Positions 1 to 5,097 of a DNA stretch of 8,473 bases are shown in pieces (position 1 is the first letter of the stretch; each line of letters starts with the position of its first letter). Source of the DNA: Pirellulaceae bacterium. Its GTDB lineage: Bacteria; Planctomycetota; Planctomycetia; Pirellulales; Pirellulaceae. A program made the translations under genes and the position numbers. The notes under the pieces were generated by a model, which saw only the letters and a program-made list of their open reading frames with translations, was not told the DNA's origin and did no database searches. The stretch spans positions 1-8,473 of the forward strand of contig JASLRF010000263.1 of the NCBI GenBank assembly GCA_030744095.1. The letters run 5' to 3'.

Positions 1-1329
1 TGCCGTGATCCATGACCCTTCCGCAATTCGCAGCTCGATCGTCGAAGAGATACTTTTGGCACTCTTGAACTTCATCGCCTTGGCCACCTCGCCGTTGACG
101 ACAATCTCCAAGGATGCCAGCGGTTGGTCGAAGTGTGCTTCCACGTGTACCTTGATCGTACCGCCCTCCTTCGGCAGCTGGATCGTATCACCAGGCCCTC
201 CACCGGATTCCGTTCGCAGCATCAGCATCGGACCGTTGGTGACAAAGTTCCTTCCTGCCTTCCATGCTTTGTAGAATTCGTCGAGCGAATCTCCCGGCGC
301 ACTGCGCACATAGGCACGGTTGTAACCGACCGGAGCCTGCTTGACCCCCGTCGCCGACCCGCTGCCTGCGGCCAATCGCAGGCCGCAATTGAGTAATCGA
401 TAATAAGTGTCCGTGTTCATTTTCAGCATACCGATGTCGGTATCCGCATAGACGGGGAAGTTTTGGACTTCGAGCAGATTCGAGTATCGGCTGCGCGGTT
501 GGAAGCGATGCAGTGCGAAGTTGTTGTTGCAGACATTGACGGTGTGCACGCATCCCAATAACGCATCGAGAAGCACTTCGCGCGACCAACCGCCCTGGTA
601 GTGGACGATCGCACCAGCGGCGGCAGCGTGCCGCAGATAGTCAAGATTCGGTCTGTTAGGCTCCGCCTCCAGCGGCAACGGTGCCGGGAGGTTCTGGATG
701 TAAGCTGCGCCCCAGGCGTATTCGAGTTCAGCATCGTAGATGCTTGTCGGCACCTTGTGGCCAGCGAACTCAAGCAACCGAACTCGACCTTCACCTTTGG
801 GAACCGGCCGGCGTTCGTCTGGTCCTCGCCACCACGTCAGCGACGTGCCGAAATCGAGCCCCTCTGACACAAGCATCGGAGCAAGTTGAACGGAGTCGAC
901 ATGTAAGTGGTTCTCGCCGCACAGGTAGCCTCGCTGACGCATATCAATCCACCGCCGCAACTGATACGTCTTAGACGCGCTGCCGGAGCTGATGCGGAGA
1001 TGTTCCTTGATTCGCACATATTCCGGCCCGCGTTCAATGCGAACCATCGCATCACCATTGGGTACATTCACACGGCATCGACCCGACGACATGAACCAAC
1101 GATCCTGCCCGGTCTGCAGCGTAACGGCGTCGTCAGGAACGGCACAACGACCGTCGCTTCCGCGCACCAGGATCCGGCATGGCAATGGCGCGCCAGACTC
1201 ATCCAATGTGGTCAACACGAACGTGTCGGCGTGTGCCGTTTTGCAATACAACCCCGCAAAAAACAACCCCGCAAAAAACAACAATCTGTAGATCAACAGC
1301 TTAACGGCTAAACATCCGCAATCTCGCAT
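1..1329 (-). CDS. CehA/McbA-family PHP-type metallohydrolase, exported; 3' end beyond left edge
   Basis: One uninterrupted minus-strand frame of 443 codons runs from ATG at 1329 to the left edge without a stop, so the C-terminus is missing. Residues 1-34 form a signal peptide: a basic start, a hydrophobic core containing LFFAGLFFAGL, and a TAHA|D cleavage site, so the protein is probably exported. A beta-rich N-terminal part (about 35-125) is followed by GENHLH (H141 and H143), the H-x-H that opens PHP/CehA metal sites. Next come LTWW (164-167), IVHYQGGW (241-248), NVCNNNF (265-271), LRLAAGSGSATG (317-328) and VGYNRAYV (334-341), then TNGPMLML (364-371), all in family order. The family includes the carbaryl/carbofuran hydrolases CehA and McbA, but most planctomycete members have no known substrate, so the function is left at metal-dependent hydrolase. 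The upstream GGATCGAGATA is only a weak ribosome binding site. Many short out-of-frame ORFs overlap here, but the main frame is intact. Confidence 0.85.
   Translation of the reverse strand, partial: MRDCGCLAVKLLIYRLLFFAGLFFAGLYCKTAHADTFVLTTLDESGAPLPCRILVRGSDGRCAVPDDAVTLQTGQDRWFMSSGRCRVNVPNGDAMVRIERGPEYVRIKEHLRISSGSASKTYQLRRWIDMRQRGYLCGENHLHVDSVQLAPMLVSEGLDFGTSLTWWRGPDERRPVPKGEGRVRLLEFAGHKVPTSIYDAELEYAWGAAYIQNLPAPLPLEAEPNRPNLDYLRHAAAAGAIVHYQGGWSREVLLDALLGCVHTVNVCNNNFALHRFQPRSRYSNLLEVQNFPVYADTDIGMLKMNTDTYYRLLNCGLRLAAGSGSATGVKQAPVGYNRAYVRSAPGDSLDEFYKAWKAGRNFVTNGPMLMLRTESGGGPGDTIQLPKEGGTIKVHVEAHFDQPLASLEIVVNGEVAKAMKFKSAKSISSTIELRIAEGSWITA
1249..1278. repeat. Perfect 15-bp tandem duplication inside the signal peptide coding region
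   Basis: Two identical copies of CAACCCCGCAAAAAA lie head to tail at 1249-1263 and 1264-1278. On the minus strand each copy encodes five residues of the hydrophobic core (the repeated LFFAG unit) of the CehA-like protein. The unit length is a multiple of three, so the reading frame is kept. Perfect identity suggests recent slippage at the A6 tracts. The effect is to lengthen the signal peptide core by five residues. Confidence 0.95.
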
Positions 1330-1380
1330 TATCTCGATCCTCACAACAAAGGGGCGCTTGGCAACTCGCTGCCGCCACTG

Positions 1381-1407
1381 ACAATATCCTACCACGCCAG
1401 TTGTTAA
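1381..1407 (-). promoter_or_regulatory. Possible weak sigma-70 promoter for the CehA-like gene
   Basis: On the minus strand TTAACA (1407-1402, five of six matches to TTGACA) is followed after 15 nt by TATTGT (1386-1381, four of six to TATAAT), about 50 nt upstream of the ATG at 1329. The short spacer makes this a weak candidate. The gene could instead be read from the upstream membrane-protein gene on the same strand. Confidence 0.22.
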
Positions 1408-1418
1408 TCGGGCGGTTC

Positions 1419-1508
1419 TTATGCGAGTTCGCGAATCAGTTCTTCGTCCGGCAATACAGGAACAGGTTGGCCTTCCAGCGTAGTGATGTGGTTCTCCGAC
1501 ACGACCAT
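1419..1508 (-). CDS. Possible 29-residue acidic small protein, start overlapping the upstream stop
   Basis: The stop of the membrane-protein gene and the ATG of this ORF share a base (TAATG at 1510-1506), an arrangement typical of translational coupling. The peptide begins MVVSENHITTLEG and ends PDEELIRELA. It is acidic, has no membrane segment, and is not one I recognise. A GACGGAA stretch just upstream could serve as a ribosome binding site. The frame is open further upstream to an ATG at 1610, but that part lies inside the membrane gene. Against it: the ORF is short and only the junction geometry supports it. It could be a chance reading or the remnant of a longer C-terminus. Confidence 0.3.
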   Translation of the reverse strand: MVVSENHITTLEGQPVPVLPDEELIRELA

Positions 1509-1792
1509 TATTCCGTCAAGATTAGCAGGCTCGTCCAAGTGAGCGCAACTGCCGCCGCGAAGGCAATCACCACGGCGAGTTTGAAATACATCGCCTTCGA
1601 TAGTCGCCACACGAGCGCGCCGAGGGTTCCATAGAAGATGACTGGTAACAGCGGCAGATCAAACCAGATTGGAACGGCGAGCGCAACGGGGATTGCCGTG
1701 ATCCAGATCATCAGCTCGCGCAACGAAATGCGACACCCTTGTCGCCATAACAGATCGTCGTGGTCAAGAGAGTCTTTGTGTTCTGCCATCAT
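1508..1792 (-). CDS. Hypothetical small membrane protein, 94 residues, three predicted membrane segments
   Basis: I do not recognise a family. The protein has a hydrophilic, charged N-terminus (MMAEHKDSLDHDDLLWRQ) and then three hydrophobic stretches at about 27-43, 46-64 and 70-91, leaving almost no loops, so it is probably an inner-membrane protein. The frame is open to an ATG at 1945. The start is placed at 1792 (with a second ATG at 1789) because the extra 51 residues look non-coding and would run through the GTCAC/GTGAC dyad at 1866-1892. No start has a strong ribosome binding site; ACGGGA about 9 nt upstream of 1792 is the best available. It lies upstream of the 29-codon ORF and the CehA-like gene on the same strand and could be their first operon gene. 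It is divergent from the esterase gene at 2032. Confidence 0.5.
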   Translation of the reverse strand: MMAEHKDSLDHDDLLWRQGCRISLRELMIWITAIPVALAVPIWFDLPLLPVIFYGTLGALVWRLSKAMYFKLAVVIAFAAAVALTWTSLLILTE

Positions 1793-1865
1793 GGCAAGAT
1801 CCCGTTTGGTTTGGCCGAGAAGCGGACGATTCCCTTCCTGCCGGAAGGCCCGGTCAAGCAACATT

Positions 1866-1892
1866 ATGTCACACCAGGCCTTTGCGTGACAT
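1866..1892. promoter_or_regulatory. Inverted repeat ATGTCAC-N13-GTGACAT, candidate operator
   Basis: Perfect 7-bp arms at 1866-1872 and 1886-1892 flank 13 nt that include the palindrome AGGCCT close to the dyad centre. The site lies in the divergent spacer, 74 bp upstream of the chosen start of the membrane-protein gene and 140 bp upstream of the esterase start. Arm length and spacing fit a dimeric DNA-binding regulator. No regulator gene is seen in the window. Confidence 0.4.
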
Positions 1893-1931
1893 TCAAACAG
1901 CCGGTTGGTGGCGAGCACAACGGGAATTGAC

Positions 1932-1952
1932 GTGACTGGATGCAATCGTCAC
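1932..1952. promoter_or_regulatory. Second dyad GTGAC-N11-GTCAC, candidate operator
   Basis: Perfect 5-bp arms at 1932-1936 and 1948-1952 use the same pentamer as the 1866-1892 dyad but in the opposite order (GTGAC first). The dyad centres are 63 bp apart, about six helical turns. The site lies about 80 bp upstream of the esterase start. Its short arms make it weak alone; the pairing with the neighbouring site is what supports it. Confidence 0.35.
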
Positions 1953-2031
1953 CCGTGGCGGTTAGAATCTGGTCATTCAATTTTGCTATTTCAGACCCAC
2001 CTTCTCGACCTTCATGCCGGAGAATCACGCG

Positions 2032-3456
2032 ATGAAACGAATTCTGTTGTCTGTCTGTTTGTTGTCGTTGGTCTGCGCCGTGTCCGCGCGTGCGGACGTA
2101 CGTTTGCCCAAAGTGCTTGGCGATCACATGGTGATCCAGCAGAATCAGCCGGCCACAATTTGGGGTTGGGCCGAAGCGGGCGAAAAAGTGGTTGTCGAAA
2201 TGGGCGAAAGCCGTGGTGAAACGAAAGCCAACGCCGACGGTAAGTGGTCGCTAAAGATCGACCCGCCCGCGGCCGGTGGACCGTACGAAGTTCACGTCGT
2301 AGGCACCAATACGATCAAACTGACCGATGTGCTGGTCGGCGAAGTCTGGATTTGCTCGGGACAATCCAACATGCAATGGTCGGTCAATCGGGCGCTCAAT
2401 CCGGCAGAGGAAATCGCCGCCGCCAAGTACCCCAACATTCGCCTGTTCACCGTGGCCCGTATTCCGGCGGAAGAGGCGCTGGAAGATTGTGTTGGCAAGG
2501 GACAAGCTGGCTGGACCGATTGCAATCCGGGGACCATCGCCGGCTTTTCTGCGGTCGGCTATTTCTTCGGTCGCAAGTTGCACCAGGATTTGGATGTCCC
2601 CGTCGGCCTTGTCAACACATCATGGGGCGGCACGATCTGCGAGGCCTGGACGAGTAAGCCGACCCTGGAGTCGGACGAAGATTTTGCGCCGATCCTCCAA
2701 CGGGCTGCCACTTTCAAACCAGGCAATCCGAATCAAGGGTCAGCGTTGTACAACGGGATGATCAACCCAATCGTGCCGTTGTCGATGCGCGGCGCCATCT
2801 GGTATCAGGGCGAATCCAACGTGGCTCGGGCGCAGCAATACGCCAAGCTCTTTCCGGCCATGATTACGGATTGGCGGAAGAGCTGGAATCAAGGCGACTT
2901 TCCGTTCTTGTTCGTGCAGCTGGCCCCTTTCCGCTACAAGGGCAAAGACCCCAAGGAATGTGCTGAACTGTGGGAAGCCCAGTTGAAGACGCTATCGCTG
3001 CCGCAGACCGGCATGGCCGTGACGACGGACATTGGCAACATCACCAATATCCATCCGAAAAACAAACAAGAAGTTGGCCGACGGCTCGCCTTGTGGGCGC
3101 TCGCATTGGCACACGACAAAAAGCTCGTCCATTCCGGGCCGTTGTATGAAGGCCTCAAAGTCGAAGGCAACAAGATTCGTGTGTCCTTTAATCATGTCGG
3201 CGGTGGTTTGGAGGCCAGAGGCGATGAAGGCCTGACACATTTTGAGATCGCAGGTGCCGACGAGAAGTTCGTGGCTGCCACGGCGACGATCGACGGCGGT
3301 GCCGTTGTCGTGCAGAGCGACAAAGTAGCCAAACCCGTCGCCGTCCGGTTCGCCTGGTCTGACACCGCCGAGCCGAACTTGTTCAATGCTGAAGGGCTGC
3401 CCGCGTCGCCTTTCCGATCTGACGATTTTAAAATGGTCACGGCCGATCTTCGCTGA
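2032..3456 (+). CDS. Sialate O-acetylesterase-family SGNH esterase, exported
   Basis: The start is taken at ATG 2032, not 2014, because GGAG (2019-2022) sits 9 nt upstream and the shorter start gives a clean signal peptide (MKRILLSVCLL...SARA|D, residues 1-21). The mature enzyme opens with LPKVLGDHMVIQ (25-36), the usual N-terminus of the family. The catalytic blocks follow in order: WICSGQSNMQW with nucleophile S112, NTSWGGTICEAW (195-206), IWYQGESN (256-263), and DIGN..NIHP with D333 and H341, the likely Asp/His pair. At 474 residues it is near the short end of the family's usual length. The family removes O-acetyl groups from sialic acids, but planctomycete members probably act on other acetylated polysaccharides, so the substrate is open. 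It is probably periplasmic or secreted. A terminator follows 25 nt after the stop. Confidence 0.9.
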   Translation: MKRILLSVCLLSLVCAVSARADVRLPKVLGDHMVIQQNQPATIWGWAEAGEKVVVEMGESRGETKANADGKWSLKIDPPAAGGPYEVHVVGTNTIKLTDVLVGEVWICSGQSNMQWSVNRALNPAEEIAAAKYPNIRLFTVARIPAEEALEDCVGKGQAGWTDCNPGTIAGFSAVGYFFGRKLHQDLDVPVGLVNTSWGGTICEAWTSKPTLESDEDFAPILQRAATFKPGNPNQGSALYNGMINPIVPLSMRGAIWYQGESNVARAQQYAKLFPAMITDWRKSWNQGDFPFLFVQLAPFRYKGKDPKECAELWEAQLKTLSLPQTGMAVTTDIGNITNIHPKNKQEVGRRLALWALALAHDKKLVHSGPLYEGLKVEGNKIRVSFNHVGGGLEARGDEGLTHFEIAGADEKFVAATATIDGGAVVVQSDKVAKPVAVRFAWSDTAEPNLFNAEGLPASPFRSDDFKMVTADLR

Positions 3457-3481
3457 AATCAGAGACGTGAGAATTGATCGT

Positions 3482-3519
3482 GGGCCGATCCGGCGTCCGT
3501 TGGGTCGGCCCTCTTCTTT
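3482..3519 (+). terminator. Rho-independent-type terminator hairpin after the esterase gene
   Basis: GGGCCGATCC (3482-3491) pairs with GGGTCGGCCC (3502-3511), giving a 10-bp stem with one G-U pair and a 10-nt loop, followed by the T-rich tail TCTTCTTT (3512-3519). The tail ends only 3 nt before the ribosome binding site of the next gene, so the hairpin could also affect expression of that gene. Confidence 0.75.
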
Positions 3520-3537
3520 AACAGGAGTCGTCTGGCA

Positions 3538-4422
3538 ATGAACCAACCCGCTGACCGTGCACGCACGGAATATCGTTACGAAAAACTCACCTGGCCTGAA
3601 ATCAACGACGCGATCGATTTGGAGCAGGTTTGCATCCTGCCCTGCGGTGCCGTTGAGCAGCATGGACCGCATCTGCCGCTGGATGTCGATTTGGTCTGCC
3701 CGAGCGGGATTGCGCGGGGAGCAGGCGAACAGATTCCGGAGAAGATGTTGGTCCTGCCGATCGTAGCATACGGCTACACGGGACACGTGATGGATTTTCC
3801 AGGCACGATCAATAGCCATTACGAGCACTTTATCCATCATGTCTTGGACATCACGAAGTCGCTCGCCTACCACGGATTCAAGAAGATCGTGCTGTTGAAC
3901 GGGCACGGATCCAATATGCCGAATCTGGATTTGGTCGCGCGCCGCGCTAATCTGGAAACGGACGCCGAGTGCGTTTGCTGCGCGTGGTGGAATCTGTTGA
4001 CCGTTGACAAGGAGTTCTTGCCCAGCTGGCGTGAAAGCAAGTTTCCAGGAGGGTGTGCCCACGCGGGAGAATTGGAAACGTCGCTGTATATGTACCTCGA
4101 TGGAGACCATGTCCGCAACGACCGGATCAAAAGCGGCGTGATTAGCTTCAATGAAGAGGAGAGTCCGTTTCAGTGGATCGATCTGTTCGGCGCCGGGCCG
4201 GCGTCCGTCATCTCGTGGACCAGTAGTTACAGCGAAACCGGTGTGCTCGGCGATGCGGAATTGGCCAACCCGGAGAAAGGGAGGCAAGCTTACCAAGAGG
4301 CGGTTCGCCAGTTGATTCGATTCGTCACATGGTTCAAGGACCGGACCAAGGACCAACGGCACGACCATCATCAGAAACCACCGACGATGCCAATACCGTG
4401 GGGACAGAGAGGCGAACGTTGA
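3538..4422 (+). CDS. Creatininase-family amidohydrolase with a repeat-derived C-terminal tail
   Basis: AGGAG (3523-3527) lies 10 nt before ATG 3538. The protein is 294 residues, cytoplasmic, with no signal peptide. Family motifs are clear: GAVEQHGPHLP (38-47) with metal ligands E40 and H42, D51 in LDVD, LNGHGSN (120-126) with H123, and CAHAGELETS (173-182) with H175 and E178. The E-x-H then D spacing matches creatininase itself. The GHGSN block lacks the Glu of the creatininase GHYEN motif, so it is closer to family members such as the formamide hydrolases and MftE-type peptidases, and true creatininase activity is not implied. The substrate is unknown. The family fold should end near residue 265; the remaining residues (KDRTKDQR... 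to GQRGER) are polar, low in complexity, and encoded by short repeats, so the tail looks acquired. Promoter not evident; readthrough past the 3482-3519 hairpin is possible. Confidence 0.88.
   Translation: MNQPADRARTEYRYEKLTWPEINDAIDLEQVCILPCGAVEQHGPHLPLDVDLVCPSGIARGAGEQIPEKMLVLPIVAYGYTGHVMDFPGTINSHYEHFIHHVLDITKSLAYHGFKKIVLLNGHGSNMPNLDLVARRANLETDAECVCCAWWNLLTVDKEFLPSWRESKFPGGCAHAGELETSLYMYLDGDHVRNDRIKSGVISFNEEESPFQWIDLFGAGPASVISWTSSYSETGVLGDAELANPEKGRQAYQEAVRQLIRFVTWFKDRTKDQRHDHHQKPPTMPIPWGQRGER
4335..4358 (+). repeat. 12-bp imperfect tandem repeat (CAAGGACC) in the creatininase-family tail
   Basis: CAAGGACC occurs at 4335-4342 and again at 4347-4354, in a 12-bp unit that is CAAGGACCGGAC and then CAAGGACCAACG. 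It encodes the repeated K-D-R/Q pattern starting at residue 267, exactly where the conserved family fold should finish. Confidence 0.7.
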
Positions 4423-4506
4423 ACATCGAACATTCAACATTCAAGACTTGACGTTTAACATTTAACGTTCGGCGGTGGGCGTTCGATCTCCAATCTTCGA
4501 TGTTCG
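4414..4506. repeat. GAACATT-type short-period repeat with internal inverted arms, filling the convergent spacer
   Basis: From 4414 the sequence runs in near-7-bp units: GAACGTT, GAACATC, GAACATT, CAACATT, CAAGACTT, GACGTTT, AACATTT, AACGTTC (to 4470). The first and last units are reverse complements, and GAACATCGAA (4421-4430) is the exact reverse complement of TTCGATGTTC (4496-4505). The element therefore spans almost the whole gap between the creatininase-family stop and crcB, and it overlaps the last codons and stop of the former. Translated on the minus strand it gives the LNVKRQ/LNVECSMFNV pattern I recall from spurious proteins in planctomycete and verrucomicrobial genomes, which suggests a dispersed repeat. 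Copy number could not be checked. It may fold as a shared terminator for both genes. Confidence 0.75.
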
Positions 4507-4887
4507 CTAGCTGGTCAGTAGCCGGGCCAGCGTGGCGCCAAGCCAAACGGCCAACAAGCCGGCGAACAGATTCGCCGTCACGTTGCCGGCAGCGGCGCCC
4601 CACATTCCTTCTTGCAGTCGCCGAAACGTATCCCAGCCGAAGGCTGAGAACGTGGTCAGGCCACCCAAAAAACCGACCCCGATCACTTCGCGAGTCTCTT
4701 TGGAAATGGCCGTTGATTCGATATGGAATTGGGCCACAAATCCCAACAGACAGCAGCCAATCACGTTGACCAGCAGCGTGCCAATTGGAAAGGCATCGCC
4801 AAACCAGATCAACATCCACTTGCTAACCAGATAGCGAGACACAGCGCCCAAGGCACCACAGCAGCCGATCAAGAGAAGATGGGTCAT
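4507..4887 (-). CDS. crcB: Fluoride ion channel CrcB/Fluc
   Basis: This is a 126-residue inner-membrane protein of normal family length, with four hydrophobic segments. Signatures present are GALGAVSRY (11-19), GTLLVNVIG (36-44) with pore residue N41, and GFLGGLTTFSAF (72-83) holding the two Phe-box phenylalanines F80 and F83 and the TTFS stretch near the central sodium site. Family members form antiparallel dimers that export fluoride and so protect enzymes such as enolase and pyrophosphatase. Only one copy is seen, so a homodimer is expected. ATG 4887 begins MTHLLLIGCCGALGA, the usual start; the upstream GGTACGG is a weak ribosome binding site. The gene is convergent with the creatininase-family gene across a repeat and divergent from the acetolactate synthase gene. 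I could not find a fluoride riboswitch upstream. Confidence 0.93.
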   Translation of the reverse strand: MTHLLLIGCCGALGAVSRYLVSKWMLIWFGDAFPIGTLLVNVIGCCLLGFVAQFHIESTAISKETREVIGVGFLGGLTTFSAFGWDTFRRLQEGMWGAAAGNVTANLFAGLLAVWLGATLARLLTS

Positions 4888-4957
4888 GAGGGTACCGTAC
4901 CGATCCTGCTGTTCGGGGCAATCCTGCCAGTCGCTAACAAAGTTGAGGGAATGGTAT

Positions 4958-4982
4958 TAAATCGCGTAATCAGCGCGATTTA
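4958..4982. promoter_or_regulatory. Perfect 9-bp inverted repeat TAAATCGCG-N7-CGCGATTTA, candidate operator
   Basis: The arms at 4958-4966 and 4974-4982 are exact reverse complements around TAATCAG. The dyad sits in the 210-bp divergent spacer, 16 bp upstream of the -35 element of the acetolactate synthase promoter and 71 bp upstream of crcB. There is no T tract on either strand, so it does not look like a terminator. An operator for one or both genes, or a 5' leader hairpin of crcB, is more likely. Confidence 0.5.
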
Positions 4983-4997
4983 CGACGATCATCCCGC

Positions 4998-5026
4998 TTG
5001 AAAACAGCGATGTATTGGCATAGAGT
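4998..5026 (+). promoter_or_regulatory. Sigma-70-type promoter for the acetolactate synthase gene
   Basis: TTGAAA (4998-5003, five of six to consensus) is followed after exactly 17 nt by TAGAGT (5021-5026, four of six). Transcription would start near 5033, giving a leader of about 65 nt before the GTG at 5098. No leader peptide rich in Leu/Ile/Val codons is visible in that leader. Confidence 0.5.
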
Positions 5027-5084
5027 GAACTGTCTCCGGTCATGGCGAGTTCCGCCAGGCCTTTCTCAAAAAGATGAGTTTTTC

Positions 5085-5089
5085 AGGAG
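5085..5089 (+). promoter_or_regulatory. Ribosome binding site AGGAG that selects the GTG start at 5098
   Basis: AGGAG lies 8 nt before GTG 5098, an ideal spacing. It lies inside the longer frame beginning at ATG 5074, which itself has no Shine-Dalgarno sequence upstream. This argues for translation from GTG. Confidence 0.7.
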
Positions 5090-5097
5090 TTTTCGCC

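Noticed and set aside
1..1329. Possible frameshifted or broken gene, because only short complete ORFs appear in this region on both strands.
   Set aside because: Reading the minus strand from 1329 gives one continuous open frame to the window edge with family motifs in order; it is simply truncated by the window.
1793..1945. Longer start (ATG 1945) for the small membrane protein.
   Set aside because: The added 51 residues have no clear protein character and would cover the GTCAC/GTGAC dyad; low certainty either way.
1927..1968. TTGACG (1927-1932) with TAGAAT (1963-1968) as an esterase promoter.
   Set aside because: The spacing is 30 nt, far from the 16-18 nt needed for a sigma-70 promoter.
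2014..2031. ATG at 2014 as the start of the esterase gene.
   Set aside because: The ribosome binding site GGAG lies between it and ATG 2032, and the later start gives a normal signal peptide.
2992..4440. A 482-codon open frame on the minus strand spanning the end of the esterase gene and all of the creatininase-family gene.
   Set aside because: It lies opposite two well-supported genes, begins in the GAACATT repeat, crosses their intergenic hairpin and has no recognisable motif. Low stop density opposite GC-rich coding sequence explains it.
4334..4819. A 161-codon minus-strand frame with LNVKRQVLNVECSMFNV.
   Set aside because: It is a shadow of crcB in another frame running into the short-period repeat; the protein pattern is an artefact of the repeat.
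4888..5073. Fluoride riboswitch upstream of crcB on the minus strand.
   Set aside because: A GGGATGA stretch and a hairpin are present, but I could not match the conserved pseudoknot layout (P1 stem, AAAC/T linker, CTGATG after P2). A covariance-model search would be decisive.
5074..5097. ATG at 5074 as the start of acetolactate synthase.
   Set aside because: It has no Shine-Dalgarno sequence, while AGGAG is ideally spaced before GTG 5098.
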